Shown in pieces: positions 20,262 to 30,689 of a DNA stretch of 64,000 nucleotides (the first letter of the stretch is position 1; every line of letters begins with the position of its first letter). The stretch covers positions 16,554,001 to 16,618,000 of the forward strand of contig OZ316899.1 in assembly GCA_973895155.1 (NCBI GenBank). Reading direction: 5' to 3'. The stretch comes from Marsupella aquatica. Its lineage: Eukaryota; Marchantiophyta. Below the pieces are notes generated by a model. It saw only the letters and a list, made by a program, of their open reading frames with translations. It searched no databases and was not told where the DNA came from. The position numbers were made by a program, and so were the translations under genes.

Positions 20262-23200
20262 TTGTACACTAGTGCAATTGCTTGTTCGATCAACCTAGGG
20301 AGGTGGAATCAGCTGCCGATCGATCGGAGGAGGTGGTTTGGAAAATTGCGCAAGTTCTTGGCATTCGGTGGAATGAACACGGTGAATCAGGCAGGGAAGT
20401 TTTGGGGCTGTTTGCTTGAAGAAGCAAGGCAGCTGATACCTAGTATGAAGACGTTGAGTCGGAGCGCGCAGCCAGAGAATGAGTAGAGCTTGTGCGATTA
20501 TGGGGAATTCACAAATTGGCATTCATAGATACGGAGAAGGTGTTGGAAAAGTTCTCGTGGACACCCACCAGTGCGGAGCTTGACGAATTGCTAATTCGGG
20601 AGAATAAGGTTGTGGGGATCAGGGAGGCAATCAAGAACGCCGGGCAACCACTTTGGGAATTGAAGGGTCACACTGCAAAGTGGACAAAGGCAGCTATTAT
20701 TGGGGAGTATTCAGGCGCTGAAGAGATGAAGCGCAAGGGAGTTTCGGCATTTGCAACTCCAGCAAAGCAAACTAGGTTGGAGAGACCAATCAAGATGGAA
20801 TCCGGGCCAATTAGAGATCGGGCTGTAGAAGATAAAAACATGACAGGGTGGGCAAACAGGTTACCTACCGATTTACAATTACAGTTTGCAAGAGATGAGG
20901 ATGAGGTCTTCAGTGCCGTTCAGGATAACAAATATGCAGGATATATGAATGACACTAGGTTGGAGGGCTTTGTCAGGTTATCCTGGAGAATGGTAGACAT
21001 ACCGGATGAGGATCTGTTGGACTTCGTGGGATGCTGGGAGGCTTCTTCCAACACAACGCTGCTGTATGGAAAGGTGTTCAAATTAACACCTGCGCTTATC
21101 GAAGCCGTGTTTGCTTTACCAACAGGAAGGAAGACAAAGGTGGAGCAGAGGAAGACGTTGTCGGATGACCAGTTCAGGTCATTTCCAGGGCCTTCCACTA
21201 AGAATGGGTTTTTCAGGAATCAATGTACCAACCCACATATAGGGCAGCTGATTGATTTCCTGAGAGTCACATTACATTGTACCTTGCCGAGAGCAGAAAT
21301 CGGCAAAGCCCAGGTATTTTTGGTAGAGAATATCGATGCAAGCCGACACTACAATGGCTATCTCTTAATGCAGTTGAAGAAGGCATTAAACAAAGAGAAG
21401 CAGAGCATTGGGGAGGGAGTGGTATCCAGACTAGGGTACCATCTACAATTACTTTGCCGATATGCAAGAAGCCAGTCTTTTGCACCAGTGTTGCCTATAG
21501 AGGAGCGGATGCAAATCACTGCACCACTTGAGGAGGTGGAGGAGGACGAGGAGCCTCTAAACATACGACGCCATGGGAGGAGGTCGGCAACACAGGAAAC
21601 ACGAGAATGGGAGCATTCGCCTATCAAGGAGCCAGAGGTAGTAACATATGATGTAGTGAGAAATCCGTTACGCCGGCCTACTTGCAATAATCCATATGCA
21701 GGCATCCAGTTGGTTGAGAGGAAGATGACTGCCGAAGAGAGAAAGAAATATGACGAGCGAATGGATTTGGAGACAGATGAGGAGGTAAGCTGAGGCCAGG
21801 AGAGGCCGGTAGTAAAAGCTTCTAATAGAGCCCAAGTGAACGGACCCGTGGAGGAAGGTCAACCAGCAGCAGCCCAACAATTTTCAGAGGAAGAGATCGG
21901 GGGCTTTGGAGGAGAGGCCGGCATGTTAGGTAGTCAGGTTAATGTGGATGATTACAACGACAACTATGTCGATCACGGGGAGAGGCCGGTACCAGGAGTT
22001 AGAACGATGGGAAGGTTTTGTAGAAGACTTCCCGCGGTCTTCTATGGCAAACCGGAGGACCAGAAAACGCCAGAATCTCCTCCACCAGATGTGATGCCAT
22101 TGGAATTCGACAAGATGAAGGAAACTGAAGCCGGGCTACATGAGAAGATTAAGGAGTGGGGGGCCCGGAATGCAGAACACGAATGCCAGCTACCAGGAGG
22201 AGAGTGGCCGGAAGGAATAAGACGGCTTAGTGAGAGGCAAGTCAAACCTCTCACTGACTTCGACCAATTACGGGCAGAAGCTTGGGAGAGACGACCTCGA
22301 TGGCAGATGCCAGTATCACCTGGGAGGTCAAACTATGCAAGAAATCGGGCTAAGGAGTATGGAGACATGTGTGGACTTTTAGCCTTAGAAATCTTCGGCA
22401 ACGAGTTGGAATCCGGGCCATTTCTTAGAAAAGAAATGGCTGATCAGATGAGACTGGAGGAGGCAATGACATTGGAGCGATTGAAGAAGGAGGAAGTAAT
22501 CGCTCGGCTTTGCTCCATGGAGGCCGAAGTTGCTAAGACGAAGTCTGGTCAACCAACTCAGCAAGATCTCTTGGCTAGGCAACAGGAACTGGAAGTGGCA
22601 AACAACCAATTGGAAAACTACCAATTGGATAACCAGCAAATCAAGGAAAAGTTGACAAAGATAGAGCTGGAGTTAGCCGATTCAAAAGTAGAAGTACAGG
22701 GTTTAAATCGCCAAGTTGAGAGGCTCAGAAAGACGGCTAAGGAGCAGGCCACCCAGAGCAAAAAGGCCTTGGCAGAAGCCCAAAGGAAGTATGATAAGTT
22801 ACTCGACCGGTTGGAGGCCATGCGTGAGAAGCATGATGACGCCATGTGCACGGCGGCCAATGATCACCTAAACCGGGTTCAACAGATACGCAAGGAGCTT
22901 CAGGAGGAGCTAACCAGGACAAAGCAGGCATGGACGAACGAGGTCACAAAACTGGAAGGTATCAACGACTCCTTGAAAGTAGCTGTAGATAAGCAAGAGT
23001 TGGAGATCGTGCAGATCTTAAATGAGGAGTTGAAGACAGCCAGGGCCGAGATACTACGTCTTAACGATGAAGTTGAAGACGTATCTCAGGAATTGGAGGA
23101 GCCCAAGGATAAGATGATCGGGTTGCAGAGGCGTGCTGACAATCAAACGCAAAAATGAAGCAGTATGCCAAAGCGGGATATGGGTCACCAACTGAAAGGC

Positions 23201-23742
23201 TTCCCGACAGTAGTATGGTAGGCAAAAATATAGTGAAGCCGAAGCCAAGCTCCCTGTTGTCAAGCGTGACTAGGGGCAAAGCCATGCAGTTGGTGGCAGA
23301 CTTGGCAAAGACGTTCATGGGGCCAGGCGATAATAAAGTTAAGGCCCTTAAAGCCACTCCGGAGGAAGTCGAGAGCATGGCCGCTCACATTTGTGGTACT
23401 ATGGCCCTGAAGGCAGCTGTGGTAGAGGTAAGTACTGCGGATCAACTTGGAGCTGCGGTAACAGGTTTAGATGATGGTACTGCTTCTATGGACGCACAGA
23501 ACGTGAAACCATGGGTTATCGAGACCGAGCACATCGGGGAAAAGGCTTGGATTGAGGAAGTTAAGGCAAAGGCTCTCCAAGCCGTTTCCCAAGAGGATGC
23601 CAATGCAGATGCCGATGCCGAGACCGAGGCCGGGGCCGGCAAACCAGAAGCCAAAGTCAAGGAAGCCGAAGGGGTCAGGCCGGGGCCGATGGCAGGAGAA
23701 GGTGCAGAGTCGGAAGATTCGGACTTACCCCCGATCATCTGA
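20262..23742 (+). pseudogene. Gag-like/coiled-coil gene family, copy A
   Basis: One long frame runs from about 20,492, interrupted by TGA at 21,791-21,793 and ending at TGA 23,156-23,158. A shifted frame continues to 23,742, and the 5' end (20,262-20,486) is in yet another frame. Domain order: a basic N-terminal part (AKWTKAAIIGEYSG); a globular part with YGKVFKLTPALIEAVFALP and NGFFRNQCTNPHI; a linker with SPPPDVMPLEFDKM and LPGGEWPEG; then a coiled coil of about 250 residues (22,420-23,150); and an acidic Glu/Ala-rich tail. The motif style resembles plant retroelement ORF1/plant-transposon-protein domains, but I do not recognise a named family. Copy B at the right end of the window is a paralogue, and a more distant relative lies at 60.2-61.9 kb, so the gene is itself repetitive. 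Function unknown; a Gag-like role is inference. Confidence 0.55.
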
Positions 23743-23949
23743 GAATTAAGGAGGGCCAGTCATCGGTTGGAAGGAGGACGTGGCGGTAGGAGAAGGGCTT
23801 GGGCCAGAAGGGCACGACCGTTGTAGGATGGGACAGGGCAAGTAGCGCCCTGTCGGCTTAGGTAGTAGTAGATGCTCGGTTCACATAGGGTTCCGGGGTA
23901 TTCAAGTTTTTAGGTGATAGTTTTTTGGTAGGATTATCGCGGTGGAAGG

Positions 23950-24780
23950 CCGTTTCACTCCTTTGTTTGAGAATCCATGGCCATGACAGATGTTCAACAG
24001 AAGCAACATGAATGACACAACATCTATTTTGCTGCCTGGGAACAAAGATTGCATTGCTTGATCTAAAGATAACTGTGCAGGATCAGTCTCCACGGGAGTT
24101 TGGGAGGTTTCAAGGGGCTGTACAGGATGGGCACCTCCTTCACTCTCATCATCCCCAAGTACAGAATCCAAGTCAAAACGGTCCTGATCATCTAGTTCAT
24201 GCTCAGGGGATTTTTCACTGTTTCTCAACAACGTTTCTTCAAGTAGAGCCCTGACATGTTCTTCAACATCTATAGTTGGATGTTCTTGAACATCCACAAA
24301 TGGATACTCTAGAACATCTGGAAACAAATGTTCTTCCACATCTACAGTTGGCTGTTGTGCACAGGTTGCCTACTGAAGGTTTGCTACCCTCAATGCCTCA
24401 GGGCCATGTTGTGACATGTAGTCAGCACCCCACTCTTCATCAGACGAGTTCTGTCCCTCTCCAACCCACACTCGACATGCAGGGTACCGACCATGTTTAA
24501 TAAGGTGTAGTCTAGCAGTTTTCCTGTTAGTCCTATAATTTCCTTTACAGTTCACACAAGGGCAATACATCTTATGGTCCCCACTCTTGTGGCAGGCCTT
24601 CTGTTCTTGAACCCACAAAGCATCATCACGATGCTGTACTCTAGCTGGATGGAAGAGAGGCAACTTTGGAGTTCTACCCACACCTAACCTATTATGTGGC
24701 AATTCTGTCATGCTAGCTTGATTGAACTTGTATTCTTTGACCAGAAATAATGTAGATTCCACTCTACTGTTCAAACTCAA
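23950..24780 (-). pseudogene. TNP2-like CACTA transposase, N-terminal part only
   Basis: The first block has CPCVNCKGNYRTNRKTARLHL-IKHGRYPACRVW, the transposase-associated zinc-binding domain of plant CACTA TNP2 proteins. It is followed by the usual SSDEEWGADY acidic patch. Further down, LLLLNICHGHGFSNK corresponds to LLLNICGNHNVPN of the copy at 49.1 kb. Similarity ends near 23,955, before the catalytic core. A TAG (24,373 region) separates the two blocks. Truncated, so no transposase activity is expected. Confidence 0.6.
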
Positions 24781-25519
24781 TCAGTATGACATGCATACAA
24801 AATTGGACCTACCGTCACAGTCGTACAACCAATGCCAACCACAGTCCAATTGCTCAAACCCACAGAGCCCAGTTTCTCAAATCCACTATAGTGGGGCACC
24901 TTCTCCTTCTTGCATCCAAATAGAGCATCACAGACAGTCTCATCAGAATGATACTATGAACGTAAATCTCTGCAAAGCCCTCATTATGAAGGCATTTCAT
25001 CATTTTTAATAATTGTTTGTCTAGTATGAATGTGGACAGAGAGGTTTGTGACAGTGAATAATTGCCAAGTGAAGTTTAGACATCAAGAATGACATTTCTC
25101 ACATTCAAAGCAAATGCATGAAAATTGGAATTATCCTACCCAACAGATAGTAAACTTGATTTCTCAAAATTAATTGCCTCAATCCGCAATGCACTGTCAT
25201 AGAGTGTGTATACATGAGGAGTTCATCAAACTGCATATAAATAGTCCACATGTTTTAGCACTCTAAAAATTGTTTAAGTCCACGTTAAACCATCAAAAAA
25301 CTCTGTCTCAAGTTTGTGTTCTATCCAGCCTCAATCAAATCCAAGATATGTGGCTCCTGACAGGAGTGCCTAGTGTAGGATCAATGTCATGGTTAGGACA
25401 GTAAAACATCCCCTTCTTGGGTTGCCCATGCGCTGAGTGATCCCAAATTGTTCAATCATGGGCAAATTCCCTCTGCTGGATAAACTGCAGGCAGTCCTCG
25501 TGCCATGCCTTACGACGCC
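24781..25519. other. Non-coding spacer between PHD and TNP2 remnants
   Basis: AT-rich and without a supported gene. In the complete CACTA element this interval holds the BRCT and F-box-like genes; here they are absent. Confidence 0.35.
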
Positions 25520-25993
25520 TCATGCACTGAAGCAAGAAGCACTCGCCCTATCATTGTGCCCTTGTCCACAAGTGTGACAAATATGGAGGCCACATGATGC
25601 TGTGCTAGGAACCAAACACTGACAACAGTAGAACCGGGCATAGAGAGGATCTGGACATTTTCTTACCTCCTCACCAATTTTTCCAGACACATGGCACTTA
25701 AAACAACTATGTTTCTCATTCTTGCAGTCAATACAGAGCCATTCTCCAACATGGCCATCTTCCAGGGATATAGTTGGGCATAACCATTGCTGACCCAAAG
25801 GACAAGATACATTCTTGTGGAAGTGTCGGTGGCAACGCCCATCACAAACAATGAGATCCCCTCCCTCATCACAAATCGCACATACATGCGGACTATTTTG
25901 GTTAATCTCAATGTCTGAGTATAAGGACAATTGAGGTGCTTCAGAGGATTCACCTCTACGATGATTGATAGCCTTGTGCTTAGTGCGAGCCAT
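25520..25993 (-). CDS. EDM2-like PHD-finger protein in CACTA remnant
   Basis: Start at the ATG at 25,993 (MARTKHKAINHR). After a basic N-terminus comes CAICDEGGDLIVCDGRCHRHFH, a PHD finger, followed by WLCIDCKNEKHSCFKCHVSG and CPDPLYARFYCCQCL. The latter is the extended Cys-rich layout of plant EDM2-type PHD proteins. The end CHTCGQGHNDR is cut short by a stop compared with the paralogue at 52.3-53.0 kb, which continues with a further Cys/His block. PHD fingers of this type read histone H3 tails. Being kept in two CACTA copies argues that it is part of the element family rather than a chance capture. Confidence 0.6.
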   Translation of the reverse strand: MARTKHKAINHRRGESSEAPQLSLYSDIEINQNSPHVCAICDEGGDLIVCDGRCHRHFHKNVSCPLGQQWLCPTISLEDGHVGEWLCIDCKNEKHSCFKCHVSGKIGEEVRKCPDPLYARFYCCQCLVPSTASCGLHICHTCGQGHNDRASASCFSA

Positions 25994-26005
25994 GGCCCTG
26001 CACAC

Positions 26006-28430
26006 TCAGACCATACATCAGATTGTGAAACACAATGTCAATCTAGTTCATGGACAGCCAGACCAGAGAGCAAGCATAATGGAACCACAGAGAATGCTCC
26101 CCACAATTGAATATCCCCACCTGTGCATGAATAACACAAACCAATTTATGGGGCAGCATGAAACAAAAGAATGAGGGTGCAACAAAAACCAATGCTTTAT
26201 GGATGGCAAAGCACTAGGGCTGAGCAGCGCAAATTACCTTACCCTATTATTGGAAGCAATCATAGATATTGCAACCTGTATGCATTCTCTTGCTGTCCAG
26301 CAGTGCTCACTCACCCTGCCTTTATAAAATCTGTGAGGGCAACTCAGAACAAATAGCATTTGAGTTTCAGCAAAGCATTGGTTCTCAAGTTTTAAAATGG
26401 ACAGACAAGTTATCCTTTAAAAACTATCCTAGACTGTTATCTGATAAAGGCAATCTATTCACTCAACAACAAACTTATAGCAACGGCTATCAGTTGCCAA
26501 TGCTTGATAATTCCTCCTGTCTACCATGAGGAATTGGACAAAGAATGTGAAACGGTTTCCAAAAATGGAACAACAGGAAATGAAGAAGAGTAGGCACTGA
26601 AGCAGTCAACGAGGACTTTTGCAGCACACTAAAAAAAGATTGGCAAAACATCAGGCTGAATTTCAAGGTTAGACACTGCCAATAAAGTTTTGAACACAGC
26701 AAACGCAGCAAACATTGCCAATAGAATTTTGAACACAAGGGTGCAGCATCCTAATTTACCTAAACTCCATGAACTTAATAGCAGATTCTTATGTTCAATT
26801 AGGCAGCATTAAACAGACCACCCTTCCACTCAGGCAGAAACAATCCTTTCCCACTCAGGCATCAAACAGGGCCAAACCCAAAACTTCTGGCATCAATTTC
26901 TCAAACACCAAATGTTGCCAATGCTAACACGATGAAATACTGGAAAAGATAGAAAAAGATACAGCAGCATTTGAGGCAATAATTGCCAGACGACAAAAAG
27001 ACAACATAATAACTTATCAAAATTGAACACAACAGACACAAAAAATTGATGCTAAGGAGGAATTGACAGAAAAGTGCCTTCAAACCTACTCTAGTGAGTT
27101 GCGAATGAATTGACAAATCGAAGGAGTGACCCAAAAGACTGATAGTTAGCATCGACAGCACCATACAAGGAGTAGAACCATATTGGGAGATACTGCAAGC
27201 AATATATTGATCGGAATGATGACTGAGTTGCTAAGGAAGGGAGATCCTCAGACCACAGCAGAAGTTTAATGTTCCACTATAACAAAATCAGTCAGCAGAC
27301 AAATTGTCTCTTGGTAATCAGAAATCAATAGTAGATAGAAAGGAACACTGTCATTTGGAGTCTGTAAGCTTTATTTTCTTTTTGCAATTATAAGCTTGAG
27401 GTGTATGGTGTTCAATTGTTCTGTAGGGCGGTCCTCGCTTGCCACATATAGTTTTTAAGACTGATTACGCTAAAGTTTGGTTCACTCGTTGTCCTACGGG
27501 TGAGCTTCGTTTGCGTGAAAATTTCTGCAATTTTTCCAATCATGCTATTGGAACGGGTGAGCGACCACTTAAGATGGCAGCTAAAGAATCCCAAGTACAA
27601 GCTGCCATGGAAACAGGACGGCTTGCCAGTCCTTGCCCCAGAGAGCCCAACCTATCAAACTCAGAGTGCCCTGGAGCCCCTCAATTAAGAAGAAGAAGCT
27701 GCTTTTCTCAGGGCCCAACAACGCTTGAGGCTGATATGCGAGAAAAAAAACATACCCATTCTCTTAGATACGGAGTATACAAACATTCAACCTGGAATTG
27801 AATACATGACATATGTGTCTACACAACTTCTTGTCTATCTCTAGCAATGGCCGAGGCATCTAGACACAACGCCTTTCTGGCTTTGAAACTTGAGGGGAGC
27901 ATACATTGTGCGAGAAAGTGCAATGCCTAGTTCTATGGGATTTCCTTCTCCAATCCATGATAGTGTTGACGACACGCACAACTGCTACAATCAATGCGCG
28001 TCCAGGATGCTCCATCGCATCACGTTAGGGAACTCAACATTCTAGACATTCAAAAACTGCATTCACATTTCTCTGCAAAGGGAACTCAACATTCTAGACA
28101 TTTGAAAACTGGTGCAAAACTCAGGCACTTAGAGAGAGAGGGACAAAGAGAGAGCCAGAAAGAGAGAGCAAATAGTCTCTTAGCAAACGGAGCTTCTCAT
28201 TGCCATAAGCATAGCAGACACAAAGCAACAGAACAAGAAGGCAACATTGGATTCATGGACTGATAGAATGGGTAGCACATTGGCAAAAGCAAAGCAGAAA
28301 TGCAGAATGAACAAATGGCCAGAAGGGGAAGAAGCGCAAAATTGCACAAAACTGACCTTCTCGCACCTCAGCCCAAACTCGCTCCCACAGATATATAAGT
28401 TCTCGTAGCTCCTTGATAGAACCTCCTGTA
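26006..28430. other. Upstream region of CACTA remnant, mostly non-coding
   Basis: AT-rich sequence with no convincing minus-strand exon. A plus-strand exon-like fragment lies at about 27,427-27,800 (separate entry). A direct duplication around GGAACTCAACATTCTAGACA occurs at 28,028 and 28,080. A purine-rich GAGAGAG stretch lies at 28,131-28,170. Confidence 0.3.
27427..27800 (+). pseudogene. Exon-like fragment, possibly captured
   Basis: After an acceptor-like TTCTGTAG, a plus-strand frame encodes about 120 residues beginning GGPRLPHIVFKTDYAKVWFTRC, then PTGELRLRENFCNF and SNHAIGTGERP, before becoming low-complexity. It has coding-like texture for the first 50 codons and lies antisense to the transposase genes. 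This would fit a captured host-gene exon, but I do not recognise the protein and chance remains possible. Confidence 0.25.
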
Positions 28431-28449
28431 GGTTCTCGCCAATTGCAAC

Positions 28450-28675
28450 TCCTCACCCATAGCTTCTCGCCGATTGTAGCTTGCTGCCGATTGCAACTCA
28501 TCGCTGATTTGTAGCTTGTCCTCCGCTCCTCACCCGCAGCTTATCACCAATCGTAGCTCCTCACCCGCAGCTTATCGCCGATCGTAGCTCCTCACCCGCA
28601 GCTTATCGCCGATCGTAGCTCCTCACCCGCAACTTATCGCTGATTGTAGCTCGTTCTCCTCTCCTCACCCGCAAC
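28450..28675. repeat. 31-bp tandem repeat, about five copies
   Basis: Unit TCACCCGCAGCTTATCGCCG followed by ATCGTAGCTCC, with starts at about 28,530, 28,561, 28,592 and 28,623 and degenerate copies upstream. It lies in the subterminal region of the CACTA remnant. Confidence 0.7.
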
Positions 28676-28893
28676 AATGACAAATGTAAAGAAGCTATTG
28701 CCTTGACCCTGCGCAGGGCACTCCAAAGAAGCGCAGGGCATTCAAAAGAAAGTGTGGAAGCTCCCAAGTCCTACCGAGGTGCTCCGCCAACCGCGCGCAA
28801 TAAGCTCAAAAACAATTGCAGCCTGAATGGCTTTGGGTTGGAGCTCCTCCTCTAAACTTTGCAAATGGTCACTAAAACAATGCCACGTCCAAC

Positions 28894-29124
28894 GCTTCAC
28901 TCAAACAATGCCTTGCCCAACGCTTGCCCAAAACTGATGTGTCGCAACTCCAAACCGCAACTCCCCTCCCGCTTCACTCAAACAATGCCTTGCCCAACGC
29001 TTGCCCAAAACTGATGTGTCGCAACTCCAAACCGCAACTCCCCTCCCGCTTCACTCAAACAATGCCTTGCCCAACGCTTGCCCAAAACTGATGTGTCGCA
29101 ACTCCAAACCGCAACTCCCCTCCC
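28894..29124. repeat. 77-bp tandem repeat, three copies
   Basis: Unit begins GCTTCACTCAAACAATGCC, with starts at 28,894, 28,971 and 29,048. The copies are almost identical, indicating recent amplification. Confidence 0.85.
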
Positions 29125-29444
29125 GCAACTCCAAACCTGTGCTTCCGGGGCAAATGTGCTTGGAAGAGTGTTGAAGCTTGGTGGAACGGAGCACAACGCT
29201 GCGCAACCCTAAGCCCTTGCAATGTGCACACAAAGACATGCCAAGAAATGAGCACATCGAGCGTTGCCCTCTCAATGTTTTTTCAGGAAATAGGGCTCCT
29301 CTTGGTACGCGAGAACACTTAGCGGGAAAAACCTAATGCTGGACCCCTAAACCCCGTAAAGGTAAGGTATTCTGTTGGATGGGGATGGTGGATATTGTGG
29401 GTCATTAATTAGGGTTATATTTTGACAATATCTCTCATATGTCT

Positions 29445-29640
29445 GGACCCCCCATAAGGCCCTAGGGAAGTTTAGACTAGGTTAATAACAATGTAAACCC
29501 CCCCCATAAGGCCCTAGGGAAATACCAACTATATAGGTTAATAACAAGGTCCGGACGCCCCCATAAGGCCCTAAGTAGGGAAGGCAAGGTTAATAACTCA
29601 TAATGTCGCGACCCCCCCATAAGGCCATGGCTGTTTGTGT
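29445..29640. repeat. Imperfect 51-57-bp tandem repeat, four copies
   Basis: Each copy contains CCCCCCATAAGGCCCTAGG and usually AGGTTAATAAC; CATAAGG starts at about 29,454, 29,505, 29,562 and 29,618. Confidence 0.7.
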
Positions 29641-30153
29641 AGGTGCCAACAAGAATGTTAAGGACCAATGTTATATATAAAAAATGATGCCCGCGATATA
29701 AAAGGTCCGATATATGCCCGCGATATAAACCCATAACCCGCCCCTCATTTAAACAATTAATCCTTCATGGGAGGTGAGGGTGTTGTGGATTACATTAGTG
29801 TAATTAACTATGTACCGACCATGTTTTTTGGGTGATAGGTTATGTCTGCAAAAATTTATGCATGCATGAACACAATTTTGGACTACCTTATTAGTCTCAC
29901 CATATGATAGTGATACTCATCCAAATGTTAGCATTTAATAGCTCTCCACTCGTGACTCAATTGAGAGAAACCCTCATTCATGACTCAAGCACAATTATAG
30001 GGCCCCTTACATGCTACATGACCACTACATATGAGGCTATGTTGTCTAAGAGTTTTTGAGAGCATTACACCAAAGCATTAATAAGTGAGCCTTCCCATGA
30101 CTATATGACCTCCAATATGCCAACATTAATGGCTTCCATTATGACAGCGTGAG

Positions 30154-30403
30154 TGACCCCACATTTAGTCCTCAGATTGAAGCACCATTTAATTCACAAA
30201 TGACCCAATGAAATCCCTTGTACCTCCAAAGAGAACCCCCCAATAGCCTTTGTAAAGACCAGTCATTTGGTACTTCCGTGACCCCACGTTTAGTCCTCAG
30301 ATTGAAGCACCATTTAATTCACAAATGACCCAATGAACTCCCTTGTACCTCCAAAGAGAACCCCCCAATAGCCTTTGTAAAGACCAGTCATTTGGTACTT
30401 CTG
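30154..30403. repeat. 125-bp tandem duplication
   Basis: Two nearly identical copies (30,154-30,278 and 30,279-30,403) beginning TGACCCCACATTTAGTCCTC; only a few base differences are seen. Confidence 0.85.
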
Positions 30404-30689
30404 ACCTCTAGTATGACAACCAAGATTACCCTAATTTGAGGTGTTTTCATTAATGACACACCATGAGGGACCTCTCTAATGACCACATATGCAGTCAATT
30501 GCTCCAAATGACCTCCAAATGACTACCAAAATGACCCTTATTGTAGTCATTGGCATTAATGACACACATTATGTAAAAATGACCCAATGAAGAGTATACT
30601 ACCTCTCGGAGTGCCCCCTTACAATTCCTTTGGAATTAAATAGAATATATCCAAAATCCAAATATCGGCACAAACATGACATAGTTATA

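Larger units (their letters stand above)
23950..29315 (-). mobile_element. Truncated CACTA element with PHD gene
   Basis: It holds the 5' part of a TNP2-like transposase gene (24,780-23,950) and a PHD-finger gene (25,993-25,520). The upstream region (28,430-28,680) resembles the corresponding region of the complete CACTA element at 57,060-57,260 (repeated GCTCCTC...CGCAGCT...). Gene order matches the complete element, but the BRCT and F-box-like genes and the catalytic part of TNP2 are missing. The left junction with copy A sequence is at about 23,950. No terminal CACTA sequence was found at either edge, so the limits are approximate. Confidence 0.5.

Noticed and set aside
28450-29124. Regularly spaced repeats as a possible CRISPR array
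   Set aside because: Units are contiguous tandem repeats without unique spacers, in a plant-type transposon; no cas genes.
29316-29330. CACTTAGCGGGAAAA preceded by GAA as left end of the TGAC-rich element
   Set aside because: GAA matches the bases after the right end (40,857-40,859), but the terminus itself matches poorly and CACTT is not canonical; could be chance.
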